This document shows, piece by piece, positions 14,831 to 22,142 of a DNA stretch of 28,076 nt. The stretch is taken from the NCBI GenBank assembly GCA_038240295.1, contig JBBSDW010000020.1:1-28076 (forward strand). Direction: 5' to 3'. The position numbers and the translations under genes are program-made. Numbering within the stretch: the stretch's first letter is position 1; every line of letters starts with the position of its first letter. The notes under the pieces are model-generated. The model saw only the letters and a list, made by a program, of their open reading frames with translations, did no database searches and was not told the DNA's origin. The DNA comes from JABDDM01 sp038240295. GTDB taxonomy: Bacteria; Bacteroidota; Ignavibacteria; Palsa-1295.

Positions 14831-16316
14831 GCCTTAGAGAATATAGCCGCATCGTAGTATCGGCCGCAGAGACCAACGGTTCGCGAATGCGGAATTCCTT
14901 CAGGAGCGAAAGCGAATCTTGGTGATGCTGGATAAACGCAGGGTTGAGCCGGTCGTAAATAACGAACGTGTTAGCCCCCATCGCTCGAGCAACCTTCCAG
15001 ACCGAATCCTGATCGTTATGAACCTTGTAAATCGCGGGTGTCATTAGTCCGGTAAGGTCGATCAACGTTCGATCGGTGAGATAGGCCAGGGCGCCGACAT
15101 CATCGACCGCGAACACGTTCGAAGGACTGGTGTTTCTTAGTACCCAGTCGGCGATCTTCAGATGCTGATCGTTGATATTGCGCGCTGCATACGATTCAAG
15201 CATTACCCAGCGTCCTGCTTCGATCATCCCGCAAACAAGAAGGAGCCCCGCGAACACATGCTGCATCACCGTTCGGTCCTTCGAGAGTTTCTCTCCCGCT
15301 GCGCAAGCGATGATCATCGCGACGGGAAATACTGGAAAAAAATATCTGCCGTGATGACGAAATTGTGGCGCAACAAAAGCCTGAAGTAGCGGAAGCCCTA
15401 CGACTAACACTACTGCCAGGCGTAATTCATCGCGCCCATGCAACACGACGAGTCCGATCGCGATCAACAGGAATGCGAAGAGGTTGTTCGAAGCATAGAT
15501 CTTTAGCGCAAACCAGAGATAGGCGAAATTCGGCAGCAATGAAACATGCGCGCCCTGTACCACACTTGAGTGCGATAAAAACGAATGGCCGATCGCGTAG
15601 GAATAAAGGGGGTAGGGCAACACAAGCGCGATCGTAACCGCAGCAAGCCATACGAATTCCGGCGATAGCTTTTTGGATCGCCAAAGAAACCACGCCCAGT
15701 CGAGCATGACAAGCGCAATCAAAAACAGAAACTCTGGTCGAACATTATAGCCAAGCCCAAGCCAGATCGCCTCGCGAATGCGCGGTCTCCCCCGCTGCTT
15801 CGCGCGTTCGTGTTCCTCGACTACAAGCAGCATGAGCAATGCAGCAAATGTGACCTCCATGCCGCTCGCCGCCGACCAGATCATTCGCGAGCCGATCACT
15901 GTTATAAGTCCCGCAATGATCGCCCATTGCTCTTTCAAATCAAAGACGTCGCGCGCAGTGCGATAAACACCCGGCGCAAGCATCAGATAGAACAGGATCG
16001 AAAGCACGATCGCAACCGTAAGCAGGTCATGCGTGATCAGGCCTCCGAGCGAGATCAGCAGCACCCAAAGCGGCGACGTATCGCCCGAGAGCGGCACGTT
16101 TGGATTAAACGAAAATCCTCGACCGGCCAAAAGATTTTGCGCGAAACGGCAATGGATGTAAACATCGTCGAGCGGTGCGCCGAGAAACCGAACGAAGTTC
16201 TCGCCGCTCGCTTCGTTGAGCACTGCCTGCTGCACGATCCAAAGTGCGGTCATCACCATCACGCCTATGAAGACAAGCCAGGCTTCGATCCGATACTGCT
16301 TCATCCGCGAAAGCAT
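14817..16316 (-). CDS. AftB-like GT-C membrane glycosyltransferase (candidate arabinosyltransferase 1)
   Basis: This 499-aa protein has an N-terminal membrane segment, then APLDDVYIHCRFAQNLLAGR (47-66) with tandem Asp50-Asp51, then FSFNPN and SGDTSPLWVLL (77-87). The order DDxYI - FNP - G(D/Y)TSPLW is what I recall for mycobacterial AftB (GT89) and related D-arabinofuranosyltransferases. About ten membrane segments follow, then a soluble C-terminal domain (YLTDRTLIDLTGLMTPAI, ~400-499). The start codon overlaps the ubiA stop (TAATG, 16314-16318); in M. tuberculosis aftB is likewise next to ubiA. An alternative ATG lies four codons downstream. The gene ends with TAG. Confidence 0.82.
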   Translation of the reverse strand: MLSRMKQYRIEAWLVFIGVMVMTALWIVQQAVLNEASGENFVRFLGAPLDDVYIHCRFAQNLLAGRGFSFNPNVPLSGDTSPLWVLLISLGGLITHDLLTVAIVLSILFYLMLAPGVYRTARDVFDLKEQWAIIAGLITVIGSRMIWSAASGMEVTFAALLMLLVVEEHERAKQRGRPRIREAIWLGLGYNVRPEFLFLIALVMLDWAWFLWRSKKLSPEFVWLAAVTIALVLPYPLYSYAIGHSFLSHSSVVQGAHVSLLPNFAYLWFALKIYASNNLFAFLLIAIGLVVLHGRDELRLAVVLVVGLPLLQAFVAPQFRHHGRYFFPVFPVAMIIACAAGEKLSKDRTVMQHVFAGLLLVCGMIEAGRWVMLESYAARNINDQHLKIADWVLRNTSPSNVFAVDDVGALAYLTDRTLIDLTGLMTPAIYKVHNDQDSVWKVARAMGANTFVIYDRLNPAFIQHHQDSLSLLKEFRIREPLVSAADTTMRLYSLRHAPQ

Positions 16317-17212
16317 TACCGCTTCAGATAGATCACAACGAACATCGCGATCGCATAGACGATAAAATTAATGATCGTTGGGATGTCGCTAAGGACGATG
16401 TCGGTCGGGCTTTCGCCGAGATCTTTTTTATGCAGAAGGTAGAGATAGCGAAAGACCCCGTAAAGTACAAACGGCGTGGTCAAGATGAGATTCTCGGTCC
16501 CGAAGACTTTCACGGTGCGATCGGAGACAGTGTAGAGCGCGTAGCTTATCACAAATCCCGCAGCGCAGATTGTCGTCAATTGCTCGGCGAATTCGACCGA
16601 ATAATGTTCGAGCACCTTCCGGCTTTGAAAACCGGTTGAATTGGGATCGCGCTTGCGGACGGCAACAAGTTCGCCTCGGCGCTTCGCAATTCCCAGAAAC
16701 AGCGAAAGGAACATCGTCGTCAGTAAGAGCCACGAACTTCGGGGCACTCCGATCACAAGCGCGCCGCCGACGACGCGAAGCATAAAGCCGATCGCAATGA
16801 CAAAGACGTCGATCAGCACCATCTCCTTCAGGAAAAAACTATAGGCGAGGTTCATCACGAGATAGGTCGCGACCGCTGCGACAAATCGCCAGTCGAGCCC
16901 AACGAGGAGGATCACCACGAGCCCGAGCATCACTGCAGCGATCATCATCGCTTCGCTGATCGAGATCTCTCCGGAGGCGATCGGACGGTATTTCTTTTTC
17001 GGATGCTGCCGGTCGCGTTCGATGTCGGCCGTGTCGTTGATGATATAAACGAAGCTCGCGCAAAAACTGAACGCGAGGAACGCCCGCAAGACGAGCGTCA
17101 GATAATTCATCTCCAGCAAATGCTGACTAAAGACCAGCGCCGGGAAGACGAAGAGATTTTTCGTCCATTGTTTGGGACGAATCAGGCGAAGAACGGAAGA
17201 AGGTTTGAGCAA
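16316..17212 (-). CDS. ubiA: Decaprenyl-phosphate phosphoribosyltransferase-like UbiA protein
   Basis: This 298-aa UbiA-superfamily membrane prenyltransferase has about eight or nine hydrophobic segments. The N-terminus LIRPKQWTKNLFVF, the Asp motif N59DTAD63-IERDRQHP with KKKYRPIASG just after, and the C-terminal GESPTDIVLSD all follow Rv3806c, which joins PRPP to polyprenyl phosphate to make polyprenylphosphoryl-5-phosphoribose. This is the first committed step of arabinose-donor synthesis. The start is TTG at 17212: an in-frame TGA lies only seven codons upstream and the next ATG (residue 35) would remove the RPKQW helix. It starts 18 bp after a 55-aa ORF and is followed, with a 1-nt overlap, by the AftB-like gene. 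Confidence 0.9.
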   Translation of the reverse strand: MLKPSSVLRLIRPKQWTKNLFVFPALVFSQHLLEMNYLTLVLRAFLAFSFCASFVYIINDTADIERDRQHPKKKYRPIASGEISISEAMMIAAVMLGLVVILLVGLDWRFVAAVATYLVMNLAYSFFLKEMVLIDVFVIAIGFMLRVVGGALVIGVPRSSWLLLTTMFLSLFLGIAKRRGELVAVRKRDPNSTGFQSRKVLEHYSVEFAEQLTTICAAGFVISYALYTVSDRTVKVFGTENLILTTPFVLYGVFRYLYLLHKKDLGESPTDIVLSDIPTIINFIVYAIAMFVVIYLKR

Positions 17213-17230
17213 GAACTTAGCGTTTGAGGA

Positions 17231-17398
17231 TCATTTGTGCTCTTCGTTGATCACCTCGTCAATATCAAAGTCGGCAGGATACGGAGGCAGCGAAGCATGA
17301 AGCTTGTCAATTCTTTCAAGCAGTTCCAATCGCTCGGCCTTTTCAGTTCCAGATCCTTCTATAACGATAGGAGGAGCTTCCATTATTTTTTTGCTCAT
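17231..17398 (-). CDS. Small acidic protein, 55 aa, unknown
   Basis: From an ATG at 17398 this frame gives a 55-aa product: MSKKIMEAPPIVIEG, then a helical stretch TEKAERLELLERIDKLHASL, then PPYPADFDIDEVINEEHK and TGA. It is strongly acidic at its C-terminus, with no membrane segment or cysteine. It lies 5 bp after the 61-aa ORF and 18 bp before ubiA, so it appears to be part of the same transcript. No family is recognised. An antitoxin-like or accessory protein is conceivable, but there is no toxin-like neighbour. Confidence 0.5.
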   Translation of the reverse strand: MSKKIMEAPPIVIEGSGTEKAERLELLERIDKLHASLPPYPADFDIDEVINEEHK

Positions 17399-17403
17399 TG
17401 AAG

Positions 17404-17589
17404 TTAGAACTCATCCAGAAATTTTTTAAGGCTCTTTCCCTTAACTCGACCCTCACGCATTGCATTCACTTCCAGGGCAGCAGCCTGCAGGTCGAGCAAA
17501 AGTTGAGCAACGGATCCCTCCCGTACTGGCGGTTCAGGGTCATTCATAGGCTCGTCCCATTCGGACTTCGTGACTTGTCTCTCCTTCAT
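17404..17589 (-). CDS. Small hydrophilic protein, 61 aa, unknown
   Basis: The 61-aa product has a charged, proline-rich start (MKERQVTKSEWDEP), a central helix AQLLLDLQAAALEVNAMREG and a basic tail ending KSLKKFLDEF. No family is recognised. The ATG lies 3 bp after the mutase stop, and the next small ORF begins 5 bp after its end. These gaps, with the sense strand shared by all six genes, argue that it is translated. It does not resemble a B12-binding mutase subunit, which would be about 130 residues. Confidence 0.5.
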   Translation of the reverse strand: MKERQVTKSEWDEPMNDPEPPVREGSVAQLLLDLQAAALEVNAMREGRVKGKSLKKFLDEF

Positions 17590-17592
17590 CTC

Positions 17593-19317
17593 TCAAAATA
17601 CAATACTCTCCGTGTACTCTCCGAACGGCACCTTGAGCACATCGATCATCTCGCCGAGCGTCACATAGTTGCGGGCGGCTTTGATGAAGATCGGCATGAG
17701 GTTCGTGTGGCCGAATGCGGCCGCTTTGATCTCTTCGATCGACTCTGCGACGTCGTGCTGCGAGCGGCTCGCCTTGAGGGCGGCAAGCTTGATCTTTTGT
17801 GAGCGCTCGACTTCAGGCGAGATCGTCAGGATCGGGATATCGATCTTCTCGCCCTTCTCGACAAACTCATTTACGCCGACGATATACTTCTCTTTTTTAT
17901 CGAGTTCGATCTGATAGCGATACGACGCATCGGCGATCTCGCGCTGGAAGAACCCGGACTCGATACCGGCAATCACGCCGCCCATCGCTTCGATCTGATC
18001 GAAATACCGATTCGCTTCGAGCTCGAGCCGATCCGTCTCGGCTTCCACGAAATACGAGCCACCAAGCGGATCAACCGTGTACGTGACACCTGTCTCATAC
18101 GCAATGATCTGCTGGGTGCGAAGCGCAATCTTGACAGCTTTTTCGCTTGGAAGTGCGAGCGTCTCATCCATCGAATTCGTGTGAAGTGATTGCGTCCCAC
18201 CAAGCACCGCTGCAAGCGCTTCGTAGGCTGTGCGGACGATATTGTTCTCCGGTTGCTGTGCGGTCAGCGAACAGCCAGCGGTCTGCGTGTGGAATCTGAG
18301 CGTCCAGCTTCTCGGATTCTTTGCGCCGTATTTCTCACGCATACGCTTTGCATAGATACGGCGGGCGGCGCGGAGCTTTGCGATCTCTTCGAAGAAATCG
18401 ACGTGCGAATTAAAAAAGTGAGAAATGCGCGGCGCAAAATCGTCGATGTCCATTCCGCGAGCGAGGCAATGCTCGACGTACGTAAAGCCATCGGCAAGCG
18501 TGAATGCCAACTCCTGCGCGGCAGTCGATCCGGCTTCGCGAATGTGGTAACCAGAAACCGAAACAGGATTCCACTGCGGCACTTCCTTCGTGCAATATTC
18601 GATCATGTCGGTGATGATCCGCATCGAAGGCTCCGGAGGATAGATGAACTCCTTCTGCGCGATGTATTCTTTTAAAATATCATTCTGCAGCGTCCCGCGA
18701 AGTTTGTCGAAGCTCACCCCTTGCTGCTCGGCGACGCAGAGATACATCGCGAAGACCATCGCTGCAGGCGAATTGATCGTCATCGAGGTCGAGACCTTAT
18801 CGAGCGGAATGCCGCTGAAGAGCGTCTCCATATCCTGCAGTGAAGAAACTGCTACGCCGCAAATTCCGACCTCACCTTCGCTCCAGGCATCGTCAGCATC
18901 GCGGCCCATGAGCGTCGGAAGGTCGAATGCGGTTGATAAACCAGTTTGGCCGTGCGCCAGCAAATATTTGAAACGCTCGTTGGTATCTTCCGGCGTTCCA
19001 AAGCCCGCGAACTGACGCATCGTCCAGAGTTTGCCGCGGTAGCCGTTCGGATGAATGCCGCGAGTAAATGGATACTCGCCTGGGAATCCGATCTTTGCAT
19101 CGAATTCTTCAGGAGAAGAATCCTTCGGCAGATACATCGTATCGAGCTTCTTGCCCGAGAGCGTCGTGAACTTCATGCCCGTCGTCCGCGACTTCGACTC
19201 GCGCGCCATCCATTCCGCTTTCGCGCGCAAGTACTCGGCGCTCGTTTCGAACGAATCGGTTTGCGCTGGATGGATACCGTTACCGATGATCTTACCGTCT
19301 ACGTTGATTTCTGGCAT
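17593..19317 (-). CDS. Acyl-CoA mutase large subunit (isobutyryl-CoA-mutase-like)
   Basis: This 574-aa protein covers the TIM-barrel catalytic subunit of the B12-dependent acyl-CoA mutase family (EYPFTRGIHPNGYRGKLWTM; NPVSVSGYHIREAGSTAAQE with His259). It lacks the C-terminal B12-binding domain of fused enzymes (about 730 aa), so a separate small subunit is needed and is not in this window. At the substrate-sorting positions it has Phe103 (RQFAGF, where methylmalonyl-CoA mutase has Tyr) and Gln222 (YIAQKEF, where that enzyme has Arg). Phe plus Gln is the isobutyryl-CoA mutase (IcmA) pattern, and Ala130 argues against 2-hydroxyisobutyryl-CoA mutase. It would interconvert isobutyryl- and n-butyryl-CoA or a related acyl pair. 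It heads the run that leads into ubiA and the GT-C genes. Confidence 0.88.
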   Translation of the reverse strand: MPEINVDGKIIGNGIHPAQTDSFETSAEYLRAKAEWMARESKSRTTGMKFTTLSGKKLDTMYLPKDSSPEEFDAKIGFPGEYPFTRGIHPNGYRGKLWTMRQFAGFGTPEDTNERFKYLLAHGQTGLSTAFDLPTLMGRDADDAWSEGEVGICGVAVSSLQDMETLFSGIPLDKVSTSMTINSPAAMVFAMYLCVAEQQGVSFDKLRGTLQNDILKEYIAQKEFIYPPEPSMRIITDMIEYCTKEVPQWNPVSVSGYHIREAGSTAAQELAFTLADGFTYVEHCLARGMDIDDFAPRISHFFNSHVDFFEEIAKLRAARRIYAKRMREKYGAKNPRSWTLRFHTQTAGCSLTAQQPENNIVRTAYEALAAVLGGTQSLHTNSMDETLALPSEKAVKIALRTQQIIAYETGVTYTVDPLGGSYFVEAETDRLELEANRYFDQIEAMGGVIAGIESGFFQREIADASYRYQIELDKKEKYIVGVNEFVEKGEKIDIPILTISPEVERSQKIKLAALKASRSQHDVAESIEEIKAAAFGHTNLMPIFIKAARNYVTLGEMIDVLKVPFGEYTESIVF

Positions 19318-19596
19318 GGGTTCTATAAAATCCGGATGAAGTTCGACGCGTGAAAAACGCGATTATTGAGGCTTTCGTCCCCTTCATGCTGACAGTGCTT
19401 CCAGCACAAACTTTACTTCACTGAGATCAGGCATTTATTCACTTTAGCGGTGGTTAAAATCACTGCGAAACGCTCTGACTTTCGCTGGGATTGGGTTTGA
19501 TTTTTGCATATTCCTGCTCGGATTTCGAAATTTAGCATCGCGCCCGTTCATCGTTTAAGTACGCTCGGTGGATTCGCCGTCAAGACTGCCCACAAT
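19318..19596. other. Intergenic region between divergent mutase and kinase genes
   Basis: This 279-bp gap presumably holds promoters in both directions. It contains a small perfect hairpin (CGCGT/ACGCG, 19347-19361) just upstream of the mutase gene. I found no cobalamin-riboswitch-like box and no clear TAnnTTTG promoter. Confidence 0.4.
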
Positions 19597-21633
19597 ATGA
19601 ATACGTTAACATCTGACATCACCAACGTACCCCTCGATACCCTCAATGCAGCCGGGGCTACGTCACCGCTGTCACCCAGCGCGCCCTGGAGCGCAAAGGA
19701 ATCCGAGCATTTCGTCCAGTTTTACGAAAAAGACGAATTTCTGCTTGACTCGGTGAGCGAATTTTTAGCAGCAGGTCTTCAATCCGGCGATGCGTGCATC
19801 ATTGCAGCAACGGAAGCCCATGCGATCGGCATCGAATCGCGTTTGGAGTCGATCGGCATCGACGTTCGTGCGTGCTACGAGCGGAAACAATTTGTTGTGC
19901 TTGATGCAGCTGCGACGCTTTCGAAGTTTATGGTTGATGGCGTTCCCGATCAGCAGCGATTTGATGCAGTGGTTGGTGAGGTGATTTCGGAAGCAGCGCG
20001 CAACTGGCCGAAGATCAGGATCTTTGGTGAGATGGTCGCGCTTCTCGCGGCCGACGACAATTTTGCTGGCTCGGTCAAGCTCGAAAGAGTCTGGAACGTC
20101 TTTCATGAGAACCATCGCTTTCAGCTTTATTGCGCTTATCCGATCGGTCAGTTTACCGGCGAGGGCTATGCCGAATCGCTCGCTCATATTTGTTCGGAAC
20201 ATTCGCATGTACTGCCGGCCGAAAGTTATAGCGATGTCCAAAGCGCAGATGCACGTCTGCGGCAGATCACACTGTTGCAGCAAAAGGCGACTTCCTTTCA
20301 AGCAGAATTGCTCGAGCGCAAACGCGCTGAAGCAGAGTTGTTAGTCGTCAAGGACGAACTCGAGGTTCAGCTCGACGATCTCCGGCGGCTGCACGAAATG
20401 AGCATTGGCCTTACGAGTAAACTTGAGATCGAATGGGTGCTGCGCGAAGTCCTGCGCTCCGCGCTTTCGATGCAGGGTACGAATCTCGGGTTTCTAACGC
20501 TTTGCGACGATTCTGCACAGGCGCTCAAACTTCGCATTCATCAAGGCTTTTCACAAGAGTTTCTCAAGGTTGCATCGACGATTCCGTATGGGGTGGGAAC
20601 GTGCGGCAAGGCCTATGCCGAGCGCCGGCAGATCGTTGTCGAAGATGTACTGAAGGATCCGCTGACGATGCCTCATGCAAGCACTTGCGCTCTCGGAGGT
20701 TTTCGTGCGGTACATAGTACGCCGCTGATCACAAATCGCGGTAACATTCTCGGAGTACTCACACTTCATTTTGCCCAGCCTCACCTGCCCACAGAGCGGC
20801 AGATGCGGCTTATGGATCTATACGCACGAATGGCGGCCGATATCATCGAGAGTAACCAGTTGCACCATGAGGTTCAACAAAAGCTCGCGGAACGCGAACA
20901 GCTTTTGCGAAGCGAACACGATGCTCGAGAACGAGCTGAGAAGGCCAACCAGCTAAAAGACGAATTTCTTGCGACAGTCTCGCACGAACTTCGTACACCG
21001 CTCAGTGCGATCATCGGATGGGTGGAGTTGCTGCGCACGGGAGAGCACGACGATGCAACATTGGTTCATGGATTAGAAACCATCGATCGTAATTCGCGCT
21101 CACAGGCACTGCTCATCGAAGATCTGCTCGATGTTTCGCGAGTCGTGACCGGTAAATTTCGGCTCGAAGTCGGCACCGTCGATCTTTTTGCGGTTGTCGA
21201 AGCGGCTCTCGATTCGGCTCAGCTTGCTGCCTCGTCAAAGAATATCAACGTGTCCTTTGATCGCGATCCTGAGGCCCAGTTCGTAGCGGGCGATTCGGGC
21301 AGACTGCAACAGGTCGTCTGGAATTTGCTTTCGAACGCGATCAAGTTCACGCCACCTGAAGGTTCGGTCGCGATTAAACTTTCGAAGCAGACCGGCCAGC
21401 TTAAGCTATCGTTCACCGATACAGGCGAAGGGATCACTGCCGAATTCCTTCCCTACGTCTTCGATCGTTTCCGTCAGGCGGACGGCACCAAAACGCGGCA
21501 GCACGGCGGCCTCGGCCTCGGACTGTCGATCGTAAAACATTTGATTGAACTGCACGGCGGCACAGTCAACGCGACAAGCGAAGGCCAGGGCAAAGGCACC
21601 ACGATCGAAATATCCCTTCCAGAACCCCGATAA
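19597..21633 (+). CDS. Soluble MEDS-GAF sensor histidine kinase
   Basis: From the ATG at 19597 the protein has 678 aa; an in-frame TTG at 19504 would add 31 residues with little protein character. Residues about 37-205 match the MEDS sensory domain (HFVQFYEKDEFLLDSVSEFL; DACIIAATEAHAIGIESRL), known from DcmR-type regulators. A coiled coil (~215-265) joins it to a GAF domain (~270-418; NLGFLTL ... YGVGTCGKAY ... VEDVLKDP). A second coil leads to HisKA with phospho-acceptor His463 (SHELRTP) and HATPase_c with N-box N580, DTGEG (608-612), FDRFRQ and GLGLGLSIVKHLIELHGG. There is no membrane segment and no receiver domain, so it senses a cytoplasmic cue and signals to an unlinked regulator. No response regulator is encoded nearby. 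Confidence 0.93.
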   Translation: MNTLTSDITNVPLDTLNAAGATSPLSPSAPWSAKESEHFVQFYEKDEFLLDSVSEFLAAGLQSGDACIIAATEAHAIGIESRLESIGIDVRACYERKQFVVLDAAATLSKFMVDGVPDQQRFDAVVGEVISEAARNWPKIRIFGEMVALLAADDNFAGSVKLERVWNVFHENHRFQLYCAYPIGQFTGEGYAESLAHICSEHSHVLPAESYSDVQSADARLRQITLLQQKATSFQAELLERKRAEAELLVVKDELEVQLDDLRRLHEMSIGLTSKLEIEWVLREVLRSALSMQGTNLGFLTLCDDSAQALKLRIHQGFSQEFLKVASTIPYGVGTCGKAYAERRQIVVEDVLKDPLTMPHASTCALGGFRAVHSTPLITNRGNILGVLTLHFAQPHLPTERQMRLMDLYARMAADIIESNQLHHEVQQKLAEREQLLRSEHDARERAEKANQLKDEFLATVSHELRTPLSAIIGWVELLRTGEHDDATLVHGLETIDRNSRSQALLIEDLLDVSRVVTGKFRLEVGTVDLFAVVEAALDSAQLAASSKNINVSFDRDPEAQFVAGDSGRLQQVVWNLLSNAIKFTPPEGSVAIKLSKQTGQLKLSFTDTGEGITAEFLPYVFDRFRQADGTKTRQHGGLGLGLSIVKHLIELHGGTVNATSEGQGKGTTIEISLPEPR

Positions 21634-21740
21634 AAAAGAATCGGTAGAGATCAAAAACGGAAAAGGGGCGGTCTGACTCCGCAGTCGATCCTTCAATAGC
21701 CGCCGCAATATTTCGTTCGAGGGTGATGGCCATGCGCCAC

Positions 21741-21871
21741 CAGATTGCTTCGCACCGTTTGTTTTGCGGGGCAAAACAAACTGCGCTCGCAATGACCCGC
21801 GTTTGGGGATCACGCCAGATCATTGCGAGGAGGATTAATTCGCGAAACGAATCAATCGACGAAGCAATCTG
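21741..21871. repeat. Nested inverted repeat of the ATTGCGAG...GAAGCAAT type
   Basis: Outer arms CAGATTGCTTCG (21741-21752) and CGAAGCAATCTG (21860-21871) are perfect 12-bp complements. Inner arms CTCGCAATGA (21786-21795) and TCATTGCGAG (21820-21829) are perfect 10-bp complements. Each half carries its own hairpin: 11-bp stem GTTTGTTTTGC around GGG (21757-21781), and GATTAATTCG/CGAATCAATC (21833-21857). The CATTGCGAGGAG...CGAAGCAATCT motif is a palindromic repeat I remember from several unrelated bacterial genomes. Confidence 0.8.
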
Positions 21872-21979
21872 CAGGTTACTGCCGCAACATCTCGTTTTAA
21901 GAGCAGCCCGTTTTTCATTTCCATTTGCCTCAGTCGATCAGGCTAATTCGGACCCCGACGCCCCTCTCCCCAAATTCAT

Positions 21980-22021
21980 CCTTCACCCTTCCTCCTTCAC
22001 CCTTCCTCCTTCACCCTTGCC
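21980..22021. repeat. 14-bp tandem repeat, three copies
   Basis: Three head-to-tail copies of CCTTCACCCTTCCT, the last ending TTGCC. It is purely pyrimidine except for the A in each unit and abuts the terminator poly-A/T tract at 22022. Confidence 0.8.
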
Positions 22022-22053
22022 AAAAAAAAAATCCCCCTCGGATTGAGGGGGAT
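22022..22053 (-). terminator. Rho-independent terminator of T9SS cargo gene
   Basis: On the minus strand the stem ATCCCCCTC/GAGGGGGAT (9 bp, 5-nt loop, 22031-22053) is followed by nine T residues (22030-22022). It lies 90 bp beyond the stop of the minus-strand gene ending at 22143. Confidence 0.85.
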
Positions 22054-22142
22054 TTGAATGCGCGAATTTGGCATTCAACTCTCGTCGAAATAATCCATGG
22101 ATGAGCGTGATCTTACGAACTCGCTAATCCCAAGAATACGAA

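Larger units (their letters stand above)
21634..22142. other. Repeat-rich intergenic region between convergent genes
   Basis: This 509-bp gap lies between the kinase (plus) and the T9SS cargo gene (minus). It holds a 131-bp nested palindromic element (21741-21871), a 14-bp tandem repeat (21980-22021) and a terminator for the minus-strand gene. GCCGCAATATTTCG upstream of the element and GCCGCAACATCTCG downstream may be a degenerate direct repeat bracketing it. No coding frame looks real. Confidence 0.6.

Noticed and set aside
17231..17589. Toxin-antitoxin pair
   Set aside because: Sizes and an acidic tail are suggestive, but neither product shows a known toxin or antitoxin motif and both are embedded in a metabolic gene run.
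19318..19503. Cobalamin riboswitch upstream of the B12-dependent mutase
   Set aside because: No B12-box-like sequence or matching stem layout could be found by eye; only a short 5-bp hairpin is present.
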